Made by a program: the position numbers and the translations under genes. The notes under the pieces were generated by a model. That model saw nothing but the letters and a program-made list of their open reading frames with translations. It had not been told where the DNA came from and did no database searches. Below, one piece after another: positions 21,896 to 33,221 of a stretch of DNA of 64,000 bases; positions within the stretch are counted from its first letter, which is position 1; every line of letters starts with the position of its first letter. The DNA lies in NCBI GenBank assembly GCA_949592205.1, contig CATIUR010000006.1, positions 13,346,001 through 13,410,000 of the forward strand, read 5' to 3'. The DNA comes from Helichrysum umbraculigerum (Eukaryota; Streptophyta; Magnoliopsida; Asterales; Asteraceae).

Positions 21896-22939
21896 GGTTT
21901 GGAACCGGGTATTAGACCCGAACCGGTTCCTACCCGTTACCAACCGGTTAGGATAGGGTTGGGTTTTTCCCCACCCAAAACCGGGTCGGTTCCGGGTCGG
22001 GTTGACCAAAAACCGGTTTTTTGACTTTGACCAATACCCGGTTCTGGTATTCGGGTCGGGTCGGGTACGGCCAATACCCGGTTTTGTTCACGACTAGGTG
22101 GGGGTGAAGGAGAAAGAACACAGCCTCTGCTGCTGCTGCTGCTTCTCCCTTCTGCTTCCTTCTTTCGATTGCAAACAGAAGCCACAAATAATTGATGTGT
22201 ATTGGGTTGGTGAGTCTCACAATGGAGGGAAATATAGTATAAAAATGAACGGGAGTGGGAGTATACAGGGTTATGTCCCAAAATTATTGAAGTTAGGTGA
22301 TGGATTTTAGTCCGTTAGTTCGGGTACGGGTATAATTTGTGCAATATAAAATATAATATTTTATATTTTTATTTTGTAGATGCTCTCCTGGTTCGTTATT
22401 TAAATTTAGAATAATGAGATTTTCATTATTTTAGACTGTTGTACAAATTTGTACGTTTTACTGCGCGTATCCAATTGGGTGCCAAATTTCAGTTAGATTA
22501 TGATTTCATATTTTGAGGTATTGTTCCAAATACTTTCAAACGTAATAGAAAAATAGAATTTTTATGATTTGTGATCTCTGGGTATGTTTTACAATTGTTT
22601 CTGTTCGTTTTGTAATACGTTTTATATAAAACGTATATCTAAGTCGTTTTATCTATATGTTATAATTGTAAAAATACTCGTAATTAATAATTTCATTATT
22701 AATTATTTTGCGTCACAAACTTTTTGTATTTATTTTGTCGGATTCGTTTATATGCGATTCTCCAATAACCGTTCCATGTTATATATATATTTATATATAT
22801 AATACTTTTAGACTTTGGGTATTGAGTGTATAAAATACATGAATTAAAAGTTTAAATTCGAAGCGAATTTTGGGTCATTTTTGACCGGGTGTCACACTAA
22901 GGTAGATGGCCGACAAAATATATTTACCCTATGTGTATT

Positions 22940-23580
22940 TTACAAGCTTGAAGAAATTGTAATAATGATGTATCGAGATAAAATTGATCATTTACGTACA
23001 CATTACCAATGATAGAAAATTACAAACATTATCTCTAATAAAAATATCAACTATTAATAGAGGATATAGGGCATAGCAATTGTCAAGTTGACATCACAAA
23101 TGAATTATGCTGTTGATCAATCACTATTGATCTATTTTAAATTTTTAGTCTTCTAATTTTCCAATATTTACAAAAATGATCCCTCTTCTATAATTAAATG
23201 TACGATTCATCCGTGCAGTTTCGCAGCACGAGTTATTTCCCCGAGGATATATGTGATAGCTACTATGATCAAAGATAAAGTCATGTTGGAATGATCTATT
23301 GTTGTATGGATTGCGTGTTTTTAGAAATCACTTACATATAATTAACAGAGCGGAATTTTAGTAAATTTTGCACTTTTACTATAGTGTCTATTGATATTTA
23401 TGCTTTAGCATTTCTATCATGTGTATGAACGTCTCTTAAATGTCTATTAATGTATGTAATTAAAATTTCTATAAACGTTTTATTGTGTATAGAAAAGTGA
23501 CGTAAATACACATATTAGACATTTTTGAAAACAATCATATATACAATAAAACTTCTAAAATATGAATAACATAAAAAATA
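22940..23580. other. AT-rich intergenic DNA
   Basis: I see no gene or clear repeat here. Confidence 0.4.
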
Positions 23581-23834
23581 CTCCCTCCGTCCCAAATCTA
23601 TTGTCCCCTTGTTGACTTTGGAGTCTTTCTCTTCCAACTTTGACCTTCGATATTTTTGTTTGTGTTATATAATACTTGATGCAAATTATACCAATAAAAA
23701 TACATTCAAAATCCAATCAATTCATATATTTTGCATCAAATATTATATAACACAAACAAAAATATCAAAGGTCAAAGTTGGAAGAGAAAGACTCCAAAGT
23801 CAACAAGGGGACAATAGATTTGGGACGGAAGTAG
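23581..23834. mobile_element. Stowaway-like MITE
   Basis: This 254-bp element has ends CTCCCTCCGTCCCAAATC and its inverse GATTTGGGACGGAAG(TAG), flanked by TA on both sides. The two halves are complementary along most of their length (e.g. gttgactttggagtcttt against aaagactccaaagtcaac), so it folds into one long hairpin. CTCCCTCCGTCCC ends and a TA target are diagnostic of the Tc1/mariner-derived Stowaway group. It has no coding capacity. Confidence 0.93.
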
Positions 23835-24203
23835 TAGTAAACTTTAACACATTTTCAAAGATTAACCCGTTTTTTTCCCCCTCATATAGAAAATAGTATG
23901 AAAACTACCGAATAAACAACTTGTCTAATATAATATGATGTTTGTTTTGCTCAATCATTTTAATTTTAATATAGAAAATCAATCATTGAAGAATTTCATA
24001 TTTGCGGAATCATTATGTTGTGGGTCTCATCACCCCACCAATCAAAATGGTCGATGAATGTTTGCTTTTTGTTACATACATGAACACACATTTTATATTT
24101 TATATATATAATACAGTACTCTTAGGAAATGTAAAACATACTAAATTTCTAATTATTATTATTATTTATCGATTGATTAATATATCTCTTTAGTAGTTAT
24201 TGT
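23835..24203. other. AT-rich spacer between MITE and CACTA element
   Basis: No feature is seen apart from the TSD of the CACTA element at its right edge (TGT, 24201-24203). Confidence 0.4.
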
Positions 24204-25317
24204 CACTACAAAATACATGCCATTTACTGACTGAATTAAACAGTCAGTAAAGGCCTAAAAACAGTCATTAAAATGTTAAAAGGCTACTCCTACTAAAAAA
24301 AAAGAGTCAGTAGCAAAGGGATCACTAAAGCTCTACCCTTACTAAGTATTTCAGTCAGAAAAGCCTTCAAAAATTTGCTGACTGAAGTATCAGTCGGTAT
24401 AACACCTGCACAATAGGTGTTGGAAATGCTTTTATCACTCAACATTCAGTCATTAAAAGTTCAGTCAAGAAAAGTCTTAATAGATCTATTTGGATTTCTG
24501 TCTCCAGGTTTTTGCATTTTATTTTATATATAGACAAAATACTATTACATGAACATATCACACTGTGTGAACAAACTGCAATTTTATTGCTCAATACATG
24601 TTCATACATGTCGGTTCGGGTTGGACCAACCTTATAAATTAACACTTTATTAACCTAAAAGTGGCAAAAATCCATATACAAATTCAAACACACATCGCAC
24701 TAATTGTGTAAAAGAACAAAAAAGATGACGATCTTTCAGGCATGCTCTGTAACTGCTTCGTTAAACTGATGCATTAAATCTGTAAGAAGCGTAATGTGAA
24801 CATGTCAAATGGGTTAAACAAAACTATCCACAACATCCTATGATGAATTGACTGATTCAACTTCTAGTTCAAGCGATATAATGAACTTTTGCCTAGCAAT
24901 GAAAAGGAGGATTAGTAAATTACCATGTGTATAACAATATGCTCATCCAAAGCATCCCATAGCATCATCTTTGAAGATTAGGATCGTCTCTGAAGTGAAA
25001 ACGAAACACAAAGCACCGAGATTAACTTGTATTAGAAACTGTCTCTGATAAACTAATATGTACGTAGTACCAGTCATCACTTTCTAGTAGTAATTGCCCC
25101 TATTATAAGTAAACGAAACGGAGTGCATCTGGTCAAATATATGTATAGAACGATGCCTTTATAGTGGAACTTTGAACAGTTAGCAGAATGAGAAAGCTAT
25201 AAGCTCGAGAAGATGGTTAGAGCCACAAAGGGTACCCCTCATGAAGCAATATAAGTCTGCTGACTTCCAGCCACCGAGAACTAGTGAGCAAGCAATTACC
25301 GGACCCACTACACTTAC

Positions 25318-26759
25318 CCATTTTGCCACTAGAACCTTACTAAGCTCGGCTTTACCACTAATTAGACCTATGCTGATAGAAGCCTTATACAAGGGTCCAT
25401 ATCCTTGTAAGGATCTACAAGTAATCAAAATACATAATATAATGGAAGATTTAAGCAGACTACACCATTACTGTGATATTTACACCATTACTTGTAAGGA
25501 TATTACACGTGTATCAGATAATATATAAGTTAACACCTTTAGTGCTACCAAAATTATATTTGCTACAAAGTAATTTGACAAGGTAAAGTACACATTAGTG
25601 GTACCTCAAGCACTTCCATGGTTCAAGTTACCACTATAGTATCATAGTTGATTGCATTTGACTTTCATCTTTAATAAAGCCTGAAAATTTTAAAATCGTT
25701 TACATGTACAAAAGTATATATCCAGAAAGTTAGTAAAGTATATAGAAAGGATATCACTAACTTACATGCCAATAAGTAAACAATGAGGATATTGGAACCA
25801 TTGACAACCCATGCAACCTTTGTTAGTTCCATAAGACCTACAAGGCCCTGGACCATGATGTGTGTTATGTATTAGTGCTTGTTCAACCAGATCTTATAGC
25901 AAATGAATACCATTCTAATTAGAGTTGAACTGAAGTCCACATGTACAGGAGAAAATAAAGTCAAATAAAAGATTCTCATACTTACATTTTCATGCGGCAT
26001 TATATCAAACAGTTGGATGAAAACGGTTAACAAAAAGAAACCGCAAATCACAGGCACCGTATTTCTGACCTCAAGATCCCCTGTTCCATACTCACAAAGG
26101 ATTAAACATATCACAATTTCATTCACGAATTTTATCAAACGCTTGTAGTACACATAAAAGTTACCAAATAGGACCTTGTTCATACTCAAAAGGAGATGTA
26201 ATACAGGTATAGAGTATAAGCATACCAGTTGTATGCAAGCAAATGTTCCTGAATTAGTATCTGTGGATTAACTTACGAAAAATTTGATGATTAAAATGAT
26301 CAAACGGAAGGTCAGCAAATAAATGTATGAAGTTAGATAAATGATTTGCAAAAGGAAATTTGATGAAAAATGAAGTGTTAAGAACTTCAGTAATATCACT
26401 ACAATACTCAATTAGGACAGATACGAGTAATAATAAGGTACGATTTGAAACTTATTAGAGATCGAATAGAAATTATACCGAAAACAAGAGCCAAAGACGT
26501 CGATGCGGTGGCAGATTAGCCTGCAACAAGGAAGGAGAGGGCGATGAAAATGCGGCCGTCGACGACGAAGACAATTCGGTCGATGCAAAGACAAATCGGT
26601 CAATGCGAAGACGGATCGGTTGACTACGTAGCAGCAGCAGGCAACCACGGAGCGCGCTGATAACGACGGAGCATACGGCGGTGACGATGAAGCAGACGGC
26701 GGTGTGACTGAGCAGAGGAGATTAGGGTTTCGAAAATGTGCGTGAAAGAGTAGCTTCAT
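25318..26759 (-). pseudogene. Captured host-gene fragments inside the CACTA element
   Basis: Several minus-strand blocks look like exons with consensus splice sites. One is a GC-rich leader-like block, 26759 to about 26480, followed by GTATAATTTC. The block 26090-25986 is YGTGDLEVRNT...MPHEN, between GTGAG and GTAAGT. The block 25836 to about 25770 is GLMELTKVAWVVNGSN and ends before GTAAGT. The block 25403-25318 is GYGPLYKASISIG...VAKW and ends before GTAAGT. The pieces are hydrophobic, suggesting a membrane protein. I do not recognise the gene, and continuity of the phases is unproven. Such capture of gene pieces is known for CACTA elements. Confidence 0.4.
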
Positions 26760-27462
26760 TGACCGTATCGAGAAAACAAATTTTAAGATAATATTAATTT
26801 CATATTTCTTACACTATATGGTATTTCGTTTATAAGAAGCACATGGAGTGGTTGATGAAGTTTCAGTGTTTTATTCAGTGTTATTGAAAACACTGAAGTA
26901 TAACACTGAAAGGAAAAAGTGAGGTAGTGGTTAATCTTGAGGTTCAGTGTTATTGTTCAGTGTTATTGTAATTATTTTATTATTATTTAAAAAAAACAAA
27001 TTAAATACAAACAAATAACACTAAATAAATTAAGTTTTCATTTATTTAACAAAACAAATACAATTTAAATAAATTTTTTTTTAAAAAAAATGTGTTTTTC
27101 TCTCCATTGTCCCACTGGTGAAATTTTTTTTAAACAAAAGGTTTTTTGTTTTATATATAAAAAAGAGAGGGTATCAAATACTATTCACTGTACAGATTAA
27201 ATACTATTTAATAATTAAGAAAGACGACAAAAGGTTATATATTAAAATTAAAAAATAATAATTAAACCACTATCCCTTCTTCTTCTTCTCAAGTCCGACC
27301 TGCAACTCCATTTCTTCTTCTTCTTCTTTTTTTTTCTCCACAATCTCCAAAATAAACAAAACAAGCAAAAGAAATACGAAAAAGACGAAATAAAATGGAA
27401 TAAAAAAACAATCAAACGCCGAACTCATCACCGTTTGGGGCTCAACTTCGGCCAAAAACGCC

Positions 27463-27515
27463 GAACAAAAACGCCGGCCCGGAGCGGAAAACGCCGGCCA
27501 CCGGCGTTTTTGTTC
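27463..27515. repeat. Inverted repeat in the right subterminal region of the CACTA element
   Basis: GAACAAAAACGCCGG (27463-27477) and its exact inverse (27501-27515) form a 15-bp stem with a 23-bp loop, itself rich in gccggcc. It may act as a transposase-binding or hairpin-forming site. Confidence 0.7.
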
Positions 27516-27664
27516 CAAAAACGGTGAGAACAACTTTGGCACTCCCTGTGCTCTAACCCCCTTTATCTTTCTTTTTCTTTTTTTTCTATGTGAGCTATAA
27601 TGACTCTTTTTTCTTAGGTCATTAAAACTTTCAGTCATTAAATGGCTATTATTTTGTAGTGTGT

Positions 27665-29765
27665 TGGTAATTTTAGTGTACTTGGGATTTGCTCGGGACC
27701 ATAGGGTATTCCAAATTACGTTATAAAACGAGTCGGTAAGTGTGGGGTGCACAGGTCTAGGGGGTCGAGCCCCCTAGTTGGGGTCCCGCCAACCGAAATT
27801 AACCGTCAAAACAATTATGGACAAAACTGAATGTTTGGTCCTCATTTGAACACACGAAAGTATACCAATCCTCTCTGGTTTTGCTTTGAATTCTTTGCCA
27901 AGAATCAAAGTGTTGTCTTTGTCTTATCCCAATAAAGATTTCGTGAACCCAGGCAATATAGGGTCGAAAATTTTTTATTGAGAAAGTGTTTACACGATTC
28001 AAAAATTATCCAAGATTATCATCGCACCCTAATTCCATTACAGTTATCAATAGGAATTTAGAACTTGGATTTTCAGTCACATATTTCCTTTTATTTTGGG
28101 GTTGATAATCAGAGTTTAAACATTAAATCAACATTTAATCATTTGTTAAACATGTCAAGTCAAACAATGCTACCTTTTTTATATACTTGGTGATACAATG
28201 AACGCAAGCAATTGATAGCATCAAAAACGCATTTTGCTTTATCACATTTTTAGTTCTGGGAGGTCGAGGCTAGACAGAGTGTTTTAATTAGGTGGTATCT
28301 GTCTCATCTTTTTTTGTAGCTTGATTTCATACTTTCTAACGGTCTATTCTAAGAGTACGATGATTATTATTTATTGATGAAATTCTATATTTTTTTTTCT
28401 TCCAAATAATGGTTACGTACGTAAGCTCTATTCCCGATCGATCAAATAGTTTATACACATGAATACATGATATTACCTCGAATAATCTTTACGTATGTTG
28501 GTTTGGCGTAGTAAAAAGCATATAATGTCAAATATACTTGGACACATTCATCTCATGACTCGTGAATTGAACCAGCTGGTTTTATCATTTTGTTGCAATG
28601 GTTCCTTTGTATATCTAAAGGAAATCATACATATAAACAAATTAATGACCCATATCTATCTGTCTATACAACGATTGGTATACAGTACGATTTATGTGAT
28701 TTTACCATATATTTCAATAAATTAAACAATTACAACTGAGTTATGTAATTTTCGTGCCTGTCATTATCATGGTTCACGACATGAAAAACATTTTCAAGCA
28801 TACATCATTCTAATTTTAATAATGACCCATGATGCTTATGTTCATATTGGTTCCTAGTCGATGTCGTTTTGTTAATTATCCTTTTGTCCAAGGTTGTAAC
28901 TTATGTTACGTCCTATATATGAGAATTAAATTTATTGAGAGACGGTTTATGGTGCGCTATAGAAGATATACTCTAACTATAATGTTTCTTGGATAAGGTT
29001 TTGTTAATAACAATTGTTAGGGATGTGTTACTTTAATCAATATTTATAGAGAAGCCGAGAAGGGTATATATTGAGTTTGTTACGGTTCAAGTACAATTTT
29101 AGTGTACCTTTGAAGTAATTAATAACAGTTCCAATGACTGTTGTTATTATGGATCAAGGTGAACAATTTTTCCGATTTCAATGCGAATCGGTTTCGCAGT
29201 GAGATTCAGACTCAGTTGTTCCATCACAGGTTTCGCATGGATCACCACTTCTCCAAAATCATCTTCTTCTATTGAAAGTTCCATCCTTTACATATCCTTT
29301 ATTCCTTTATCTTTAGTATTGTAAATCATTAAACACCCAATTTTTTAGGTTGAAAAAGCCAACTTTTAGTATCTTAAGAAATTAGACAAAAAGAAAATGA
29401 AATCAACATCAAGGAATGAATAGTTTATGAGGTTGCCACCTTTGACATGTTCAACATCCGATTTACATGAAGGTAATGATATAGGATGCTTCTTAGTACA
29501 GTATCACAAAAAGTTCAGAGAGCTAGTATGCCTCCTCGAACGGAATATAATCATGATATTTTTACAGGTGTAACATATTTCTAGTACGTTTATACAGTCA
29601 AACTTTACCGGGAAGCAGGCCACATGATATTGATTACGTGACCGAGTGAACTGGATCAAGGTAGAAAACCAATTTTTCAAGTTGATGGTACCTGGCTATA
29701 TCTTTAGTAGTTAGAGTAGTATAGGACCTGGTTAGTCAAATTAAGAGTATGAATGAATATGTCTT
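27665..29765. other. Intergenic DNA, no gene seen
   Basis: The first ~350 bp has a moderately GC-rich section (about 27735-27800, with ctagggggtcgagccccctag forming a short stem) that could be an old LTR or other repeat remnant. The rest is AT-rich without coding signal. Confidence 0.35.
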
Positions 29766-30205
29766 TCGCCTATATTTTTTTAAATTTTGAAATACAAAAT
29801 AGGGTTTAATGTTTAGTTATGTATCGAACTTTACACATTTTACTATTGTATGTATCAAATTTTGAAACCTCCTATTGTATGTATTCAAGTTTTAGAACCG
29901 TCTATTGTATGTTTTTTGCCTTGTTTTGACTACATAAATTGACGTATTTTTTGTAAGTTTAATACATACAATAGTAAATTAAATTAAATGCATACAAAAT
30001 ACGGTTTTAAAACTTGCATACATACAATAGGAGGTTTCAAAATTCGATACATACAATACACTACAAGAAAAATGAGATAAAACGACGAAAAGAATTAGCG
30101 ACGACCCAAATCGTCGCTAAAGGCCCTACAAAATTGAATGTGTAAAGTTCAGTACATAACCAAAATATAAACCCTACAAAATATATAGAAAAAAACCATA
30201 TAGTA
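29766..30205. mobile_element. Palindromic MITE with periodic CTATTGTATG repeats
   Basis: The left half (agggtttaatg...gttatgtatcgaactttacacatt, then three ~30-bp units each containing ctattgtatg) is the inverse of the right half. The ends are approximate because the outermost 30 bp are diverged. It has no ORF. The right half is split by a short CACTA-like fragment. The architecture matches the TIRs of the Mutator-like element at 33231. Confidence 0.65.
30059..30133. mobile_element. One-ended CACTA-terminus fragment with a GCGACGA hairpin
   Basis: It starts CACTACAAGAAAAATGAG and includes TTAGCGACGA...TCGTCGCTAA, a 10-bp-stem hairpin. It lacks a recognisable CTTGTAGTG right end and joins the MITE arm with loss of about 5 bp (gtaaa). 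It is probably a deletion relic or abortive insertion. Confidence 0.55.
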
Positions 30206-31169
30206 TGTATTGAACTCGTCTTAATTCTTCAAATGCTAGAACTAGTAATATAATTAAGCTTGATATAAACCCATTTTAAGATGTCATGCGATTCGTTCGA
30301 CATACACCAACTTGCAATTAACAACTTGAGTTATATTAATTAATGCACTACATGTCATGTCATATTCTTTGTGGCCTTAATTTATCATATAAAACTAGTT
30401 GTGTACTTGTGTTCATCAAAGAAGTGAACTACACAAGTACTTATTTATTCTAATTTTTTTAAAGCAGGGTTCCTTTCATTGCTGTCTACTTCCTGTTTAA
30501 AATTGTTATTTTCCATAATCACATATGTGAAGTTCATCACATCAGTCAAAGCAATAAACCAAAACTCGACCGGTTGATCACCACTTAAAAACCATTTTTC
30601 GGCTTCAAATTACGACATCTTTGACCAAAAATCATGACCGTGGACCATTCGTGTGCAAATCTATCAGAAACGTCGAAAGAAACAACATGTTAATCGACAG
30701 AAAACTTAACACTAGCAATTATTTAAATTAATACACTAATTAGAGAAGTGCAAAAGTGGCATCTTAGTGTATGAAGAGTTTCCCTCCAAAGACAAAACTG
30801 GCCAGCTCTTTAAGGGCCCAAAAGAATCTTTATCAACAACCCTAATATTGATTATTATTTAATTAAATTTTCCATGATTTTGGAATCCAAAAACTGAAAA
30901 TTCCAACGGAAGACTTTTTGGGTGTGTTGTTATTTGTTATTTAAAAAGAACCCACGTCTACAAAGATTAGTGGGTGACCATTTTTTAGTTTGTCATATAA
31001 ACATTCAATTCATCATCATCATCATCATCATCATCATGCAACCCTTTTGCTAACAAACTATAGACGTCGTTAATATTCGAAGATTACCTGTCGAAGGAAT
31101 CTTTGCTTGGTTTATAAAAGGGTTTGTTTTATTTGTGTGGGTTCGAAATAGAATTTAATTTGTGGCATC
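30206..31169 (+). promoter_or_regulatory. Upstream region and 5' leader of the MYB gene
   Basis: This is AT-rich upstream DNA. A (CAT)n microsatellite at 31011-31038 probably lies in the 5' UTR. I see no TATA box that I can assign with confidence. Confidence 0.4.
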
Positions 31170-32276
31170 ATGGGGAGACAACCATGTTGTGATCGAGCCG
31201 GGTTGAAGAGAGGTCCTTGGACTATGGAAGAAGATAGAAAGCTAATGAGTTTCATCATTAATAATGGTATTCAATGTTGGCGAATGGTTCCTAAGCTCGC
31301 AGGTATTTTATTGACGATTTTTTTTATGTAAAATGTTAAAGATAGAACGTAGTGTTCTACATGAACGATAATGATAATTATCGTTCTACAGTTTGTTGAT
31401 CAACGAAACTAATTAATGACTTAAATCAACAATAGTACTCTTTTATTTAAGATATTGCATGAATTTGGATACTAATGCTTCGAATTTCTAAATGCGTGAA
31501 GGTTTGCTAAGATGCGGAAAAAGCTGTAGATTGAGATGGATTAATTATTTGAGGCCGGATCTCAAAAGAGGTACATTATCAGAAGCTGAAGAGGATCAAA
31601 TAATTGAACTTCATGCTCGTCTTGGTAATAGGTAATTAGTTGTTAATCTGTATGCTGTTTTTCTAGCGTCGTGTATGTTACGAATTGAAGTATTTATATA
31701 TACGTTTGTAGATATCTAATCAATATATAGTTTACTTTTTTGGATTATTTTAGGTGGTCTAAGATAGCCTCACATTTTCCTGGGCGTACTGATAACGAAA
31801 TCAAGAATCATTGGAATACTCGAATCAAGAAAAAGTTGAAGCTTCTTGAAGTAAACACAAGCACCCATAAACATATTGAAGAAGAGAAAAAACAAGATTT
31901 GGGTGCAAAGAATGAACAACAAGACATCTTGTCAACAAATGAAAATACTCAACTCGGATGTGCTAAGATAGATGGAGTGAGACTCGAAAATGAGATGAAC
32001 TACAACGATAATTATGACTTGGTGTGCAATAATCTCGACCTGGATTCATGGATGAATACAAGTCAAGAGATATCGTTATCAATCTCAAAGAGTGATACTT
32101 ATTCGGTTTCCTTTGAAGATTCGATTTCGATCAACCCTAATTCTTCCATCGGTGAATCATCTTTACTCGATGGAGATTATTCTTTACAAGAGTGGGTTGA
32201 TGGTGGAGATTCATTGTTGTTATGGGATTGTTTCAATCAACAAGAAGACGTGTTTTTCCTTTTAGGAAACAATTAG
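31170..32276 (+). CDS. R2R3-MYB transcription factor, three exons
   Basis: Exons 31170-31302 (133 bp), 31502-31631 (130 bp) and 31754-32276 join at GT-AG sites into 786 bp, 261 aa; these first two exon lengths are classic for plant R2R3-MYBs. The N-terminus is MGRQPCCDRAGLKRGPWT. R2 (about residues 14-64) includes NGIQCWRMVPKLAGLLRC and GKSCRLRWINYLRP. R3 (about 67-115) includes LGNRWSKIASHFPGRTDN and ends NHWNTRIKKKLK. The bHLH-binding signature of the R3 domain is absent. The CWRxVPKLAGLLRCGKSCRLRW pattern points to the MYB20/43/85 or MYB40/42/99 neighbourhood, whose known members act in secondary-wall or phenylpropanoid control; this is inference. The C-terminal half is acidic (SSLLDGDYSLQEWVDG, LLLWDCF), suggesting an activation domain. 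No lesion is seen, although transposons surround it closely. Confidence 0.93.
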
Positions 32277-33221
32277 TTGTAAATCTTATAATTTTTTCTT
32301 TTTTTGTCAACTTTTGTTGTATTAGGTCAGGAAAAGTTAGATTTGAGAATGAAAGGGTTTGAGCTCAGTTATATTACCAACTCGGTAATCGAATTTTGTA
32401 ATCAACAAGTTGTTTGTAACAAATCTCTATTAGAAGTTTTATGCTTTAGGTTTCTTGTAGCAAGTGAGGTGTCTTATTGTTGTCCTGATGTCCTATAAAA
32501 GATCTCAAGTTTAAATTTTTTTAGGTAAATATCATGGGGTGTCACAAAAAGAGTAAAAAATGATGGATTACAAGGATATACTCCGGTTAGATGACATGTA
32601 TCTAAATACAAAAAATGAAAAGGAAAAAAAAAAAAACTTGCCCGTTCCTGAGTATTAGAGAATAGGTGGTAAATACCACCTATTTTAGCATATTCACTAA
32701 TACTCACGAGAGGGAAGTCCTACCTTGAGGGGAAGTCCCTTTTTTCATATTGGCGTATTGGTTTACTATGAATTACCCATTTACTTGTAATAAACTAACC
32801 GTGTAAAACCTTATTTGTTTACTCATTTACCCATTTACTTGTACCAACTTCTTATAGTGTCTAATGTAAAAGTTTGTGCCCCCATTAGATGCAAAAAATG
32901 CCCATGTTACCCTTTTTCATGAACACATATATGTACCTGGATCTTGGAAGCTAGGTCAAACTTCATCCAAAATAATCAAGTAATTGTATTTGTTTCCGGA
33001 AAGACGAAGACCGTGATATAGAAGTTACTTCTAATCACTATCAAAGAGTTATTGTCTTATCAATATCGAGGTGAACTTTCCAACTTTGAGGTTGACGATT
33101 TAAATTTCGAAAATAGGTTAAATGTACATATTTGTGGATAAATATATATGTTTTTAGTAATTGCAAGTTGTGATAACGAAAAAATAATTTATAATTATTA
33201 TATGAAGTGTTATGCTTTTTT
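32277..33221 (+). other. 3' UTR of the MYB gene and downstream spacer
   Basis: The early part is T-rich and likely 3' UTR. Beyond it I see only the imperfect palindrome at 32640-32712 and AT-rich DNA. Confidence 0.4.
32640..32712. repeat. Imperfect palindrome downstream of the MYB gene
   Basis: The centre AATAGGTGG...CCACCTATT (32661-32684) is nested within outer arms gtattagagaata and tattcactaatac. The whole can fold into a branched hairpin. It could be a MITE relic or affect 3'-end formation of the neighbouring transcript. Confidence 0.5.

Larger units (their letters stand above)
16361..22096 (+). mobile_element. hAT transposon with two genes
   Basis: It is bounded by a perfect 8-bp TSD, GGTGGGGG (16353-16360 and 22097-22104); the partner LTR shows the empty site GGTGGAGG. 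The termini are short inverted repeats, TAGGGGTGAAAAAA on the left and TAGTCGTGAACAAA on the right (reverse complement). Both ends carry long CCGG/GGGTA-rich subterminal stretches. It is 5736 bp and encodes a BED/hAT transposase (frameshifted) and then a second gene in the same direction. Because the outer ends carry the TSD, both genes moved together. Confidence 0.9.
5667..22896 (-). mobile_element. Gag-only Ty3 LTR retrotransposon (TR-GAG type), minus strand
   Basis: Two LTRs (5667-11650 and 14189-22896) enclose a 2.5 kb interior. On the minus strand the order is 5' LTR, primer site complementary to initiator tRNA-Met (14174-14185), gag (13379-12279), purine tract (11651-11661) and 3' LTR. 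The TSD is CTAGG at 5662-5666 and CTAAG at 22897-22901; the intact opposite arm of the host MITE confirms the empty site as CTAGG. Apart from their separate insertions the LTRs are each about 2.9-3.0 kb and nearly identical, so the element is fairly young. Pol is completely absent, so protease, reverse transcriptase and integrase would have to come from an autonomous relative. Confidence 0.9.
14189..22896 (-). repeat. 5' LTR of the gag-only Ty3 element, with a hAT insertion
   Basis: Its start is mutated (AGTCATACC for TGTCACACC) and its end is GACCGGGTGTCACA. It is 8708 bp, of which 16361-22096 is a hAT element. The remainder pairs along its length with the left LTR. Confidence 0.9.
4504..22929. 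mobile_element. Mutator-like inverted-repeat element (MITE-sized), split by a Ty3 insertion
   Basis: Left end GGGTAAATACATTTTG at 4504 and right end ...ATATATTTACCC at 22929 are inverted copies. The left arm 4504-4583 matches the reverse complement of 5583-5666 plus 22902-22929 with only a few differences. The right arm is interrupted at 5667-22896 by the Ty3 element; removing it and one TSD copy leaves about 1.19 kb. Flanks gatatgtatt (4494-4503) and tatgtgtatt (22930-22939) agree at 8 of 10 positions, consistent with the 8-11 bp TSD of Mutator-like elements. There is no transposase. The interior holds an AAT microsatellite and a short GC-rich patch (about 5155-5210). Confidence 0.75.
24204..27661. 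mobile_element. Non-autonomous CACTA (En/Spm) transposon
   Basis: The ends are CACTACAAAATA and TATTTTGTAGTG, with the 3-bp TSD TGT (24201-24203 and 27662-27664). Subterminal regions repeat short phrases such as actgactgaa/cagtcagtaaa on the left and gtcattaaa on the right, typical of TNPA-type binding arrays. It is 3458 bp with no transposase. The interior carries exon-like fragments of another gene on the minus strand and a GC-rich inverted repeat near the right end. Confidence 0.9.

Noticed and set aside
14189..22896. A native 8.7 kb LTR
   Set aside because: Comparison with the partner LTR shows that 5.7 kb of it is a hAT insertion with its own TSD.
27270..27752. 160-aa minus-strand ORF at the right end of the CACTA element
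   Set aside because: It crosses the CACTA terminus and consists of low-complexity K/E and hydrophobic runs.
27665..28020. Possible Ty1/copia LTR remnant
   Set aside because: It has a GC-rich stem and promoter-like text, but no paired LTR, TSD or primer site could be found.
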